From Armatimonadota bacterium (GTDB lineage Bacteria; Armatimonadota; Zipacnadia; Zipacnadales; UBA11051), in NCBI GenBank assembly GCA_013178155.1, contig JABLXH010000004.1, positions 40,154 through 104,153 of the forward strand: a stretch of DNA of 64,000 nucleotides, read 5' to 3'. How positions within the stretch are numbered: the first letter of the stretch is position 1; each line of letters opens with the position of its first letter. Both the position numbers and the translations under genes were made by a program. A model generated the notes under the pieces. That model saw only the letters and a program-made list of their open reading frames with translations. It did no database searches and was not told the origin of the DNA. Positions 43,510 to 51,714 of the stretch are shown piece after piece.

Positions 43510-44565
43510 ATGATGGTGGCCATGCGTAGCGAGGCTACGCCTGAGCAAATCGAGGCGGTGCTGGCGCGCATCCGGGCCGAGGGTCTGACGCCGCTGGAAC
43601 TCCCCGGGGGAGAGCGAACCGCAATCGGCATCGCCAGCGCGATCCCGGTGGACCTGCGGGAGCCACTGGCCCAATCGCTGGAGGCGATGGCGGGTGTGGA
43701 CCACGTTGCCCATATCAGCCGCCCCTACAAGCTGGCCTCGCGGGAGTTCATCAGCGCTGACACGGTCTTCACGGTGGGCGAGGTCGCTTTCGGTGGCCCC
43801 GAGGTAGTGGTGCTGGCTGGACCCTGTGCCATCGAGAGCGAAGCACAGCTCCGGGCGGCAGCCATGGCGGTGAAGCAAGCCGGCGCCCGGGGGTTGCGCG
43901 GTGGGGCCTTCAAACCGCGCACCAGCCCCTACTCCTTCCAGGGGCTGGGTGAGGAGGGGTTGGCGCTGCTGGCGGCGGTGGCGGCGGAACTGGACATGAT
44001 CACCGTGACCGAGGTGATGGACAGCCACGACGTTGAGAGAGTGGCGGCCCATGCCGACATCCTGCAGATCGGCGCCCGCAACATGCAGAACTACTCGCTG
44101 CTCATCGCGGCCGGAGAGACCGGTCATCCGATCCTGCTCAAACGGGGCCCGGGGGCCAGCCTCGACGAGCTGTTGCTGGCGGCAGAGTACTGCCTGAGCC
44201 GGGGGAGCAACCGTGTGCTGCTGTGCGAGCGCGGGGTCCACGCCCTGGACCACACCTACACCCGTAACGTCCTGGACCTGTCAGCGGTGCCGGTGCTGAA
44301 GGAAGTATCGCACCTGCCTGTGGCCATTGACCCCAGCCACGCCACGGGAGTGGCGCGTTACGTTCCGGCCATGTGCCGCGCCGCCGTCGCCGCCGGCGCC
44401 GATGCGCTTCTCATCGAGGTGCACCCCGAACCTTCATGCGCGTTGTGTGATGGGCCGCAGTCGCTGGCACCGCCGGTCTTCGCGGCACTGATGGACGACC
44501 TGCGGGCGCTGGCCGCCCTCGGAGGCCGGTGCGTATACGATCCCCGGAAGAGTGAGAAGCCGTGA
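43510..44565 (+). CDS. aroF: 3-deoxy-7-phosphoheptulonate synthase (type I beta, with regulatory domain)
   Basis: 351 residues. An N-terminal ferredoxin-like regulatory domain (about 1-80; MRSEATPEQIEAVLARIR) precedes the barrel, as in Thermotoga-type DAHP synthases. Active-site and metal motifs: LAGPCAIES (metal cysteine), FKPRTSPYSFQG, LQIGARNMQNYSLL, LLKRGPGA, LLCERGV, AIDPSHATG (metal histidine) and LIEVHPEPSCALCDGPQSL (metal glutamate and aspartate). It condenses PEP and erythrose 4-phosphate to begin aromatic amino acid synthesis; the N-terminal domain usually mediates feedback by tyrosine. The stop overlaps the next gene start by four bases (GTGA). Confidence 0.96.
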   Translation: MMVAMRSEATPEQIEAVLARIRAEGLTPLELPGGERTAIGIASAIPVDLREPLAQSLEAMAGVDHVAHISRPYKLASREFISADTVFTVGEVAFGGPEVVVLAGPCAIESEAQLRAAAMAVKQAGARGLRGGAFKPRTSPYSFQGLGEEGLALLAAVAAELDMITVTEVMDSHDVERVAAHADILQIGARNMQNYSLLIAAGETGHPILLKRGPGASLDELLLAAEYCLSRGSNRVLLCERGVHALDHTYTRNVLDLSAVPVLKEVSHLPVAIDPSHATGVARYVPAMCRAAVAAGADALLIEVHPEPSCALCDGPQSLAPPVFAALMDDLRALAALGGRCVYDPRKSEKP

Positions 44566-45473
44566 GACGGCGTTGGCTGTGGGTTGGCGTGGGAGGGGCC
44601 GTGCTGGTCGGCGTTGCCATGCTGGTTGCGACGGGCGAACGGGCGGCACCGGGACAGACCCCCGACGGCGTGGACGTAGTGCGCGATGTGGTCTATGCGA
44701 CCGTCGGCAAACGCAACCTGCACATGGACCTGGTACGCCCTGCAGCCAGGCCGGACGAACCCATGCCAGTGCTGGTCTACATCCACGGCGGAGCCTGGCG
44801 CGAGGGCTCCTACCACACAGACCTGCTGTACCCCTTCGCCGCGAAAGGGTATTTTAGCGCCAGTATCGAGTATCGCTTCACGCAGGACGCCATCTTCCCC
44901 GCGCAGATCCATGACTGCAAGGCTGCCATTCGTTTCCTGCGGGCCAAGGCCTCGGAGTACAACATCGATCCGGAGCGCATCGCGGTAGTGGGTATTTCGG
45001 CCGGAGGGCATCTGGCGGCGCTGCTGGGCACCTCCGGCGGAGTGGTGGAGCTGGAGGGTGACCTGGGCCATCCGGAGCAGTCGAGTCGGGTGCAAGCGGT
45101 GATCGACATCTTTGGGCCCAGTGACATTACCACCATGATCGCTGACCGGGGCCGGCGCCTGGGCCCGGTATCGCCGGAGGACGAACTGGTGGGCGGCCCG
45201 GTGGAGGAGAAACTGGATCTCGCACGAAAGGCCAGTCCCCTGACCTATGTGGACGCCACCGACCCGCCCTTTCTCATCCTGCACGGCGACAAGGACCAGG
45301 TGGTGCCCTTCGTGCAGTCCGCCAAACTCCACCAGGCTTTGCGGGCGGCCGGCGTGGACAGCACCTTCATACGCATTCGCAACGCGGGCCACGGCCTGGG
45401 ACTTTGGACCTACCCTACACTCCCGCAACTACGCGCGATGGTGATGCGCTTCCTGGACGAGAAGCTGCGTTAG
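44562..45473 (+). CDS. Exported alpha/beta hydrolase (carboxylesterase-like)
   Basis: 303 residues from GTG 44562, which overlaps the aroF stop. A signal peptide or membrane anchor (WLWVGVGGAVLVGVAMLVA) precedes the hydrolase. Catalytic features: oxyanion motif VYIHGGAWREG, nucleophile elbow GISAGGH, and the acid/histidine in ILHGDKDQVVPF and NAGHGLG. This is the BD-FAE/HSL-like group that removes acetyl or feruloyl esters from polysaccharides, or cleaves small esters. Such a role would suit the secreted glycosidases elsewhere, although its immediate neighbour is an aromatic-biosynthesis gene. Confidence 0.88.
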   Translation: MRRRWLWVGVGGAVLVGVAMLVATGERAAPGQTPDGVDVVRDVVYATVGKRNLHMDLVRPAARPDEPMPVLVYIHGGAWREGSYHTDLLYPFAAKGYFSASIEYRFTQDAIFPAQIHDCKAAIRFLRAKASEYNIDPERIAVVGISAGGHLAALLGTSGGVVELEGDLGHPEQSSRVQAVIDIFGPSDITTMIADRGRRLGPVSPEDELVGGPVEEKLDLARKASPLTYVDATDPPFLILHGDKDQVVPFVQSAKLHQALRAAGVDSTFIRIRNAGHGLGLWTYPTLPQLRAMVMRFLDEKLR

Positions 45474-45482
45474 CGGTAGCGG

Positions 45483-46580
45483 TCAGGCTAACTGGCCGTA
45501 CTGCTCCGAGAACTCAAAGTACCACTGGACGGCCTCAGGGGGGACGTTCCACGGGATGTGGTTGCCGATACACATGAAGTAGCGCGGGCAGCGGCGGCCC
45601 AGGTCGCACATGCGACGGGTCATGCGTTCGATGGCCTCCCGGTCACGGCTCATCAGAACCCGATTGTCGCCGTCGCCGGCCAGCATCTTGTCGGGGTGGT
45701 TGCGGGCGATGGCGTCGTAGTCGGCGAAGGGTTCAGAGATCAGGCCATCGGCGCCGCAGGCGAAGATGTCATCGGCAATGGCCTCGGGGTTGCCGTCGGT
45801 CATGAAGATGACCATGATGCCCTGGGCCTTCATGAGGCCCCAGAACTCCTCGTAATAAGGGTAGACAAACCGGCGCAGCCACTCGGGTGAACATACGGGC
45901 CCGCGTGCCATGCAGATGTCATCGTGACACACGCAATAGACGACATCGGTCATGGCCACCGCAGTGAAGAACTTACGCGACAGGACGGCAAAATCGTCCA
46001 TCAGCCGCTTGAGCTCGGTCTGATAAGCCCCGGCCAGCTCCAGGAATATCTCCCAGCCAAAGGTCAGCAGCGGCCACATGAAGATGGTATTGTAGAACCC
46101 CGCTCCCTTCAGCGTGTCCGCCCGGGGGCCGCCAGGAGATGGCAGGTCTCCGCCCTGTATGCTTCGGGCGATCTCCTCCACCGGACGCGTGAAGTCCTGC
46201 TTCTCAACCACCTCACGGTCCCTCATGTCCATATGCTTCAGGGGTTCGAACGCCAGGGCCTGTTCCACCGAGGTGAACTCGGTGCCCCACTCCCAGTGGC
46301 TGGTCTCCCCCGCTCCCCACCGCACCCTCCGCCGTCCGGCGTCATCTACCCACGAAGACTCGGCGCGAGGCGCAGGGACCGGGTCGTCGGTGGCGGGGAT
46401 GGCGATACCCATGTCCACCGGCAGCATCTCGGCTGCCTTGAGAGCGGCCTGGCGAGGGTGTTGGTACGGATCAATGCCCGAGACAAGTCCGAGGAAGTCG
46501 GGATTGGAGAGGTGCTCCCAGTGGGGGATGCGGTCCACAGGTTCGCCACGCAGGCGGCGCAAGGCGCGGTTGCTGTCCAT
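45483..46580 (-). CDS. Uroporphyrinogen decarboxylase (URO-D) family protein
   Basis: 365 residues with GAGGAAC 6 bases before the ATG. URO-D-fold TIM barrel: NRALRRLRGEPVDRIPHWEH at the N-terminus, then VVYCVCHDDICMARGPVCSPEWLRRFVYPYY and IMVIFMTDGN where heme-type enzymes and corrinoid methyltransferases have their barrel-core residues. It lacks the HxCG zinc pair of MtaA-like methyltransferases; FMTDGN replaces it, and CIGNHIPWNVPPE ends the domain. True heme synthesis is unlikely. Function unknown; perhaps methyl transfer or decarboxylation on a sugar derivative. It starts 23 bases downstream of a Gfo/Idh/MocA oxidoreductase. Confidence 0.8.
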   Translation of the reverse strand: MDSNRALRRLRGEPVDRIPHWEHLSNPDFLGLVSGIDPYQHPRQAALKAAEMLPVDMGIAIPATDDPVPAPRAESSWVDDAGRRRVRWGAGETSHWEWGTEFTSVEQALAFEPLKHMDMRDREVVEKQDFTRPVEEIARSIQGGDLPSPGGPRADTLKGAGFYNTIFMWPLLTFGWEIFLELAGAYQTELKRLMDDFAVLSRKFFTAVAMTDVVYCVCHDDICMARGPVCSPEWLRRFVYPYYEEFWGLMKAQGIMVIFMTDGNPEAIADDIFACGADGLISEPFADYDAIARNHPDKMLAGDGDNRVLMSRDREAIERMTRRMCDLGRRCPRYFMCIGNHIPWNVPPEAVQWYFEFSEQYGQLA

Positions 46581-46603
46581 GTTGGTTCCTCATGTTGGGG
46601 TGG

Positions 46604-47692
46604 TCAGTAGATGCCCTCTTCGCGCAGCACTTCCAGCATCGGGCGCGGCTCATCGAGCGGCAACGTGACTGGCGCATGTCCACGGCGTTCCGATTCATAG
46701 AGGGCCATGATGATCTCGAGGGCCGCCCGGCCGTCCTCGCCGCTGCTACGGGGCCTGGTTCCAGTCTGTAGACACCGCACCAGGTCTCGCGCAGCGTTCA
46801 GCATCGGCGTTCCCTCCCACGCCGGGACCGGCAGCGCGTCCGGGGCCAACTCCTGCCACCACGGCTCGCTGCTCGCCTCGGCCGGCACCGACTTCAGCCC
46901 CGACGTATTGGCGCCCAGCGTCACCAGGCCCCGTTCGAAGTGCAGCTCCAGCCGGAAATGAGAGAACTCGGTGAGCTCGTCCACGATGGCAACGCCTTGC
47001 ACCCCGCTTATGAACTGCAGGATCGCCATGCTGGTATCCTCAAGACGCAGGTCCAGTCGGGAGCGCCGCGAGGCCGTGCCCAGTACCCACTCCACGTCGC
47101 CGGCAAAGAAGCGCATGATGTCGTAGAGGTGGACGGCGTCATGAAGCAGCGGACCCTCGTGATCGGCTTCCCACTCCGGCAGCGGCTTGCAGCCCTGACA
47201 GTAACCAACCAGGTGCAGCAACCTCCCCCATCGGCCAGCCTCGCCGCCGCGCCGCACCGCCTCGTGCAGACCATCCCAGCGCCGGGAGCAGTTGACCAGG
47301 AGGGTGGCTCCGCTCTCGCGGCAGGCGGCGATCATGTCATCGCATTCTCCGAGACTGAGCGCCATCGGCTTCTCGCAGAAGATACCCCGGACCCCTGCCT
47401 CGGCGGCAGCTACTACCTGGTCGCGGTGCGCAGCCGGAGGCGTGGCCACGGCCACGATGTCGAGTGGCTCGCTGCGCAGCATCTCCTGGTAGTCCTGGTA
47501 GAGCGCGGTGACGCCCCAGCGCTCACCGAAGCGCTCCAGACGCTCGCGACCGCGGTTACACCCGGCGACCAACTGACACTCGGGCAGCGCGGCGAAGGCC
47601 CCGGCAATGCTGACGGGGTGCTGTTGGAAGCGGTCCTCAAACTCACTGCCGATGCGCCCGCAGCCGATCAAGCCAACGCGGTAAGGCGCCAT
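46604..47692 (-). CDS. Gfo/Idh/MocA family oxidoreductase
   Basis: 362 residues from ATG 47692, with GAGGTGAGGGG just upstream; the open frame upstream is not coding-like and covers the divergent promoter region of metF. Rossmann motif YRVGLIGCGRIGSEFEDRF, CNRGRERLERFGERWG, DIVAVATPPAAHRDQV, and GIFCEKPMALSL; the substrate-domain lysine/histidine candidates are in CSRRWDGLHEAV and GPLLHDAVHLYDIMRF. It oxidises a sugar or cyclitol with NAD(P). The following gene is a URO-D-family protein, and this pairing recurs at 50546-52761. Confidence 0.88.
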   Translation of the reverse strand: MAPYRVGLIGCGRIGSEFEDRFQQHPVSIAGAFAALPECQLVAGCNRGRERLERFGERWGVTALYQDYQEMLRSEPLDIVAVATPPAAHRDQVVAAAEAGVRGIFCEKPMALSLGECDDMIAACRESGATLLVNCSRRWDGLHEAVRRGGEAGRWGRLLHLVGYCQGCKPLPEWEADHEGPLLHDAVHLYDIMRFFAGDVEWVLGTASRRSRLDLRLEDTSMAILQFISGVQGVAIVDELTEFSHFRLELHFERGLVTLGANTSGLKSVPAEASSEPWWQELAPDALPVPAWEGTPMLNAARDLVRCLQTGTRPRSSGEDGRAALEIIMALYESERRGHAPVTLPLDEPRPMLEVLREEGIY

Positions 47693-47867
47693 ACCCCTCA
47701 CCTCGGCACGCTTATTCGCGGACCCGACGCCGACACCTGCCGCAACTGGGGAGGGGAGGGCGGGCCCGGCGGCGAATGGTACATGCTCAGCGCGGCAGAC
47801 CGCCGCGCTGGAAGCACAGCGGCTCCGGAGCGGGGTGGTGGCAGCCGCAGACACTGCAGGGGTATCC

Positions 47868-48788
47868 ATGGGACTACGAGAAGCCATTGACAGCGGACAG
47901 TTTCTGATCACTGGGGAAGTGGCGCCGCCAAAGGGGTGCCACTTCGAGCACATGGTGGAGGAGGCCGAGCACTACCGTGGCCGCGTCCACGGCGTGAACG
48001 TGACCGACATCCAGTCGGCGGTGATGCGCGCCAGTAGTCTGGTGGGCTGCATCAAGCTGAAGGAGGCGGGCCTGCCGCCGGTGCTGCAGATGGTGTGCCG
48101 TGACCGCAACCGCCTGTCGCTACAGAGCGAACTGCTGAGTGCGGCGGCCATGGGCATCAACGAGGTGCTGTGCCTGACTGGCGACTACACCACGTTGGGC
48201 GACCATCCCCAGGCCAAGCCGGTCTTCGACCTGGATTCCGTACAACTTCTGAAGGCCGCCAAGCGTCTGATGGAAGGTCGGGATATGGCGTACTATCCCA
48301 GCCGCAAGGATCCCACGCAGATGGTGGACGGCGAGCCGTTGGAGGGGGATCCGCCGGTGTTCACGCTGGGCTGTGTCGTCAATCCCGGGGCGGAGCCTCT
48401 CGAGCCGCAGATCATGAAGCTGCGGAAGAAGATTGATGCCGGCGCCGACTTCTGCCAAACGCAGGCGGTCTACGACGCCGGCGTCTTCGAGCGGTTCATG
48501 GAAAAGCTGGGTGACTGCCCCATTCCGATCCTCGCCGGGGTTGTCGTCCTGAAGAACCCGATGATGGGCAGGTACATGAACGCCAACGTCGCCGGGGTGA
48601 CAGTACCGGAGTGGATGATTGAGGCCCTGGCTGACAAGGAGACGCGGGTCGAGAAAAGCATTGAGATACACGGCAAACTGGTTGCCGAACTGAAGCCATT
48701 GTGCCAGGGGATTCACATGATGCCACTGGGGTGGGACAAGTACGTGCCCCGGATCCTCGACCTGGCCGGCATTGGGCCGGTGGCCTGA
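47868..48788 (+). CDS. metF: Methylenetetrahydrofolate reductase, MetF subunit
   Basis: 306 residues from ATG 47868 (AGGGG 6 bases upstream). TIM-barrel MTHFR: FLITGEVAPPKGCHF with the early active-site glutamate, VHGVNVTDIQSAVMRAS, LPPVLQMVCRDRNRLSLQSEL, VLCLTGDYTTLGDHPQAKPVFDLDS and DAGADFCQTQAVYD. It reduces methylene-THF to methyl-THF. The two genes that follow, 3 and 2 bases apart, encode MetV-type zinc/Fe-S subunits, so this is the acetogen-like MetFV form instead of the E. coli single-subunit enzyme. Its partner for electron input is not visible. Confidence 0.93.
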   Translation: MGLREAIDSGQFLITGEVAPPKGCHFEHMVEEAEHYRGRVHGVNVTDIQSAVMRASSLVGCIKLKEAGLPPVLQMVCRDRNRLSLQSELLSAAAMGINEVLCLTGDYTTLGDHPQAKPVFDLDSVQLLKAAKRLMEGRDMAYYPSRKDPTQMVDGEPLEGDPPVFTLGCVVNPGAEPLEPQIMKLRKKIDAGADFCQTQAVYDAGVFERFMEKLGDCPIPILAGVVVLKNPMMGRYMNANVAGVTVPEWMIEALADKETRVEKSIEIHGKLVAELKPLCQGIHMMPLGWDKYVPRILDLAGIGPVA

Positions 48789-48791
48789 GCC

Positions 48792-49169
48792 ATGACCGTC
48801 ACCGAGCAGAAGCCGCGCGAGGCCATCTTGGCCATGCTGGCGCCCGAAGCGAGTGTCTGCGTGATCGGGTGCGGTTGTTGCGCTCGCCTGTGCGAGACTG
48901 GCGGTGCGCCACAGGTGGAGGACATGGCACGATTCCTGAAAGCCGCGGGGCACGAGGTGGTGGGAGCGCTGGTGCCGACTGAGACATGCCATGCCACTGA
49001 CACGCCGGCGTTCCTTCAGTCGCACTCGTCTGCATTCACCGCAGCCGACTGTATACTCGCCATGTGCTGCGATTCCGGGATCAGGGTCATTTCTGAGACC
49101 CTAAGCCCAACACCAGTGAAACCTGCGTTACAGAAACCAAAGACCGAAGTGTCCACACAGGAAGGCTAG
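48792..49169 (+). CDS. Short MetV-like protein (N-terminal domain only)
   Basis: 125 residues, 3 bases after metF. It is a paralogue of the next gene: both open MT.TEQK.RE.IL.ML and share VGCG-C-C with CxxxCETGG or CQTGG, and EVxDMxxFLxxxGxxVxGxLxPxxxC. It ends after ILAMCCDSGIRV, where the full-length MetV continues into its cysteine-rich MTHFR_C part. So it keeps the first cysteine cluster (GCGCCARLCETGG) but lacks the second (C-terminal) cluster. It may be an extra subunit, a regulator or a decayed duplicate; its reading frame looks intact and is tightly packed between metF and metV. Confidence 0.75.
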   Translation: MTVTEQKPREAILAMLAPEASVCVIGCGCCARLCETGGAPQVEDMARFLKAAGHEVVGALVPTETCHATDTPAFLQSHSSAFTAADCILAMCCDSGIRVISETLSPTPVKPALQKPKTEVSTQEG

Positions 49170-49171
49170 AC

Positions 49172-49837
49172 ATGACCGCAACGGAACAGAAGACCCGCGA
49201 AGAGATCCTGAAGATGCTGGAGAACGATGAGACCATCTTCATCGTCGGCTGCGGCGACTGCGCCACCATCTGCCAGACCGGTGGTGAGGTCGAGGTTGCC
49301 GAGATGAAGCAGTTCCTGGAGGAGAGCGGGAAGAAGGTCAGTGGCACACTTATTCCCGAGTCGGCCTGCCAGGTGCTTGACGTGGCGCGACTGCTGCGCC
49401 AGCAGAAAGAGGAAGTGGCCGCGGCCGATAGCATCCTGGTCCTGTCCTGCGGCGCGGGTGTGCAGTCGGTGGTGGAGAACCTCAAGGACAAGCCGGTACA
49501 CCCGGGCTGCAACAGCCTGTTCATCGCCAACACGAAGCGCCTCGGGCAACTGCACGAGTGGTGCTCAACCTGCGGTGAGTGCGTCATTGACGAGTATGGC
49601 GGCGTGTGCCCCATTACGCGCTGCCCCAAGGGCCAGGTGAACGGCCCTTGCGGCGGGACCGACCAGGGCAAGTGTGAGGTAGACCCCGAACAGGACTGTG
49701 TCTGGACACTGATCTACCAGCGCCTGGAACATGTGCCAGGCAAGGAGAAGGTCGAGACAACCCTGTATGGCGCCAAGAACTTCGACGCCGGGCGCCATCC
49801 GCGCAAGCGCGTCTTTGAGCCCCGGCGGGGAGGTTAG
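49172..49837 (+). CDS. metV: MetV, zinc-binding subunit of methylenetetrahydrofolate reductase
   Basis: 221 residues, starting 2 bases after the short paralogue. N-terminal domain FIVGCGDCATICQTGGEVEV (about 24-43) binds a metal centre in MetV proteins; the C-terminal MTHFR_C part (about 125-200) has WCSTCGECVIDEYGGVCPIT and RCPKGQVNGPCGG. It forms the MetFV complex found in Moorella-type acetogens and related anaerobes, linking MetF to electron transfer. A strong terminator hairpin follows 22 bases after the stop. Confidence 0.9.
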   Translation: MTATEQKTREEILKMLENDETIFIVGCGDCATICQTGGEVEVAEMKQFLEESGKKVSGTLIPESACQVLDVARLLRQQKEEVAAADSILVLSCGAGVQSVVENLKDKPVHPGCNSLFIANTKRLGQLHEWCSTCGECVIDEYGGVCPITRCPKGQVNGPCGGTDQGKCEVDPEQDCVWTLIYQRLEHVPGKEKVETTLYGAKNFDAGRHPRKRVFEPRRGG

Positions 49838-49858
49838 GCTAGCCGGCCTGGCCATGAC

Positions 49859-49885
49859 AAGAGCCCTGCCAACGGCAGGGCTCTT
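49859..49885 (+). terminator. Perfect hairpin terminator after metV
   Basis: AAGAGCCCTGCC (49859-49870), loop AAC, GGCAGGGCTCTT (49874-49885): a perfect 12-base-pair stem whose 3' arm ends in TT. It separates metV from the HD gene 76 bases later. Confidence 0.75.
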
Positions 49886-49960
49886 ACGTCTGCGCCAAGA
49901 AGGTGGCTCTCTGCGCACGAGGAAGCCAAGGCAGAATCCGGCGGCCCGAGGTGAGCGAAC

Positions 49961-50512
49961 ATGAGCCGGAACGAGGCCCTGAGTCTCCTGCACGAGTACA
50001 CCCAGAGCGACGCCCTGCGCGCCCATGCCTACGCCGTAGAGGCGGCGATGCGGGCCTACGCACGCCGGTTAGGCGAGGATGAGGACCTCTGGGGGATCGT
50101 GGGGCTCCTGCACGACTTCGATTACGAGCGCTTCCCCACGCTTGGGGAGCACCCTTACCGGGGTGCCGAGATCCTGCGTGCTGCCAGGTGGCCCGAAGTG
50201 GTCGTGGAGGCCTGCCTGGCCCACGCGGAGTTCACTGGCGTAGCTCGTGATACCCCGCTCAAACGCGCCATATTCGCCGTTGACGAGCTGACAGGGCTGA
50301 TCACGGCCGTGGCTCTTGTACGACCGTCCAGGCGCCTGGCGGAGGTGGAGGTCAGGTCGGTCCGCAAGAAGATGAAAGACAAGTCGTTCGCCGCAGCGGT
50401 GAACCGCGACGACATCGTGCGGGGCGCGGAGGAGATGGGGGTACCCCTCGATGAGCATATCGGGGTGGTGCTGCAAGCCATGCAGGAGATCGCGGCACAG
50501 TTGGGGCTCTAG
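49961..50512 (+). CDS. HD-domain phosphohydrolase family protein
   Basis: 183 residues. The ATG is preceded by GAGGTGAGC. Metal-binding HD motifs: LRAHAYAVE (first His), LLHDFDYERFP (HD pair), EACLAHAEF, and FAVDELTGLI with a final aspartate. This is the HDIG-like arrangement common in uncharacterised predicted hydrolases of Firmicutes and relatives; the substrate is unknown. A URO-D gene starts 33 bases later on the same strand. Confidence 0.85.
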   Translation: MSRNEALSLLHEYTQSDALRAHAYAVEAAMRAYARRLGEDEDLWGIVGLLHDFDYERFPTLGEHPYRGAEILRAARWPEVVVEACLAHAEFTGVARDTPLKRAIFAVDELTGLITAVALVRPSRRLAEVEVRSVRKKMKDKSFAAAVNRDDIVRGAEEMGVPLDEHIGVVLQAMQEIAAQLGL

Positions 50513-50545
50513 TTGCCCCGCGAAGCGAGAGGAGGAGAAAGCTCG

Positions 50546-51697
50546 ATGACGCCTCGCGAGCGCCTGGTCACTGCTCTGGATCACCGGGAGCCGGACCGCG
50601 TGCCCTTCGACCTGGGGACAACGTTCGTCACCGGCATCACCCGGCGCGCCTACCGGTCGCTGCTGGAGGCCCTGGGCGAGGAGCAACGGGCCGATCCGCC
50701 CCTCTTTGACCCCGTGCAACAGCTCGTCGTGCCGGACCAGGACATCCTGGACCGCCTCGGCGTGGACACCACGGCTTTGGCCCGATACCTGCCGGGACGC
50801 CGCCCCCTCAACGAGCGTGCCGATGAGCGCTATCTGATGTTCGATGACGCCTGGGGGATCTCGTGGCGCATGCCGCGCGATGGCGGGCTGTACTATGACA
50901 TGTTCCGCCACCCCCTGGCCGGCAAGACGCTCGATGACGCCCGGAACTACCCCTGGCCCGACCCAGTGCGGGACTTCGACCGCAAGAAGGTGCGGGAGCT
51001 GGCGCGCCGCCTGCACGAGACGACCGACCGGGCGCTGATTGCTGCCGGCTACGGGTCGGGCATCCTGGAGCTGGTGCTATGGCTGCAAGGCTTCGACCAG
51101 GGGTACATGAACCTGCTCGCGGACCGGCAGTTGACCTGCTACCTCCTCGACCGTATCACCGACATCAAGATGGCCTATGCCGAGGTGATGTTGGAGGCAG
51201 CGGGTGAGTACTGCCAGGTGTTCTACGGCGGTGATGACGTCGGACATCAGACATGTCCGGCGATCCGGCCGGAGATGTTCCGGGAGCTGCTGCTGCCCCG
51301 CTACAAACGCTACCACGAGTTCATCAAGATCAAGGCCCCGCATATCAAGATCTTCTTCCACACGTGCGGGGCGGTATACCCCTTGCTGCCCCTGCTGATC
51401 GAGGCGGGAATAGACATCCTCAACCCCGTCCAGGTCAATGCTGCCGGGATGGATGACACCGCTCGGCTGAAGCGCGAGTTTGGCCGCGACCTCGTCTTCT
51501 GGGGCGGCATTGATACCCAGCACGTCATGCCCCATGGCACACCCGAGGAGGTTCGGGCCGAGGTGCAGCGGCGTCTGAATGACCTGGCAGCTGGCGGGGG
51601 CTATGTGCTCAACACAGTCCATAACATCCAGGCCGATGTGCCGGGGCGTAACGTGTTGGCCATGGTCGAGGCACTGCACGACTTCGGGGCCTACTAG
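50546..51697 (+). CDS. URO-D family protein with HxCG motif (corrinoid-methyltransferase-like)
   Basis: 383 residues from ATG 50546, with GAGGAGGAG 8 bases upstream. URO-D barrel: PRERLVTALDHREPDRVPFDLG opening, FYGGDDVGHQTCPAIRPEMF, IKIFFHTCGAVYPLLPLLIEAGIDILNPVQ, DLVFWGGIDTQHVMP and GGGYVLNTVHNIQADVPGRN. The HTCG is the HxCG found in MtaA/MtbA-type corrinoid methyltransferases, where His and Cys bind zinc, but the third ligand cysteine of those enzymes has no clear equivalent. Heme biosynthesis is unlikely. It converges with a Gfo/Idh/MocA gene. Confidence 0.83.
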   Translation: MTPRERLVTALDHREPDRVPFDLGTTFVTGITRRAYRSLLEALGEEQRADPPLFDPVQQLVVPDQDILDRLGVDTTALARYLPGRRPLNERADERYLMFDDAWGISWRMPRDGGLYYDMFRHPLAGKTLDDARNYPWPDPVRDFDRKKVRELARRLHETTDRALIAAGYGSGILELVLWLQGFDQGYMNLLADRQLTCYLLDRITDIKMAYAEVMLEAAGEYCQVFYGGDDVGHQTCPAIRPEMFRELLLPRYKRYHEFIKIKAPHIKIFFHTCGAVYPLLPLLIEAGIDILNPVQVNAAGMDDTARLKREFGRDLVFWGGIDTQHVMPHGTPEEVRAEVQRRLNDLAAGGGYVLNTVHNIQADVPGRNVLAMVEALHDFGAY

Positions 51698-51714
51698 GTG
51701 AAGGACGGCGGCCC

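Noticed and set aside
45483..46580. Heme biosynthetic uroporphyrinogen decarboxylase (hemE)
   Set aside because: No other heme genes are nearby, there are two divergent copies, and both sit with Gfo/Idh/MocA genes, as glycan- or methyl-associated URO-D paralogues do.
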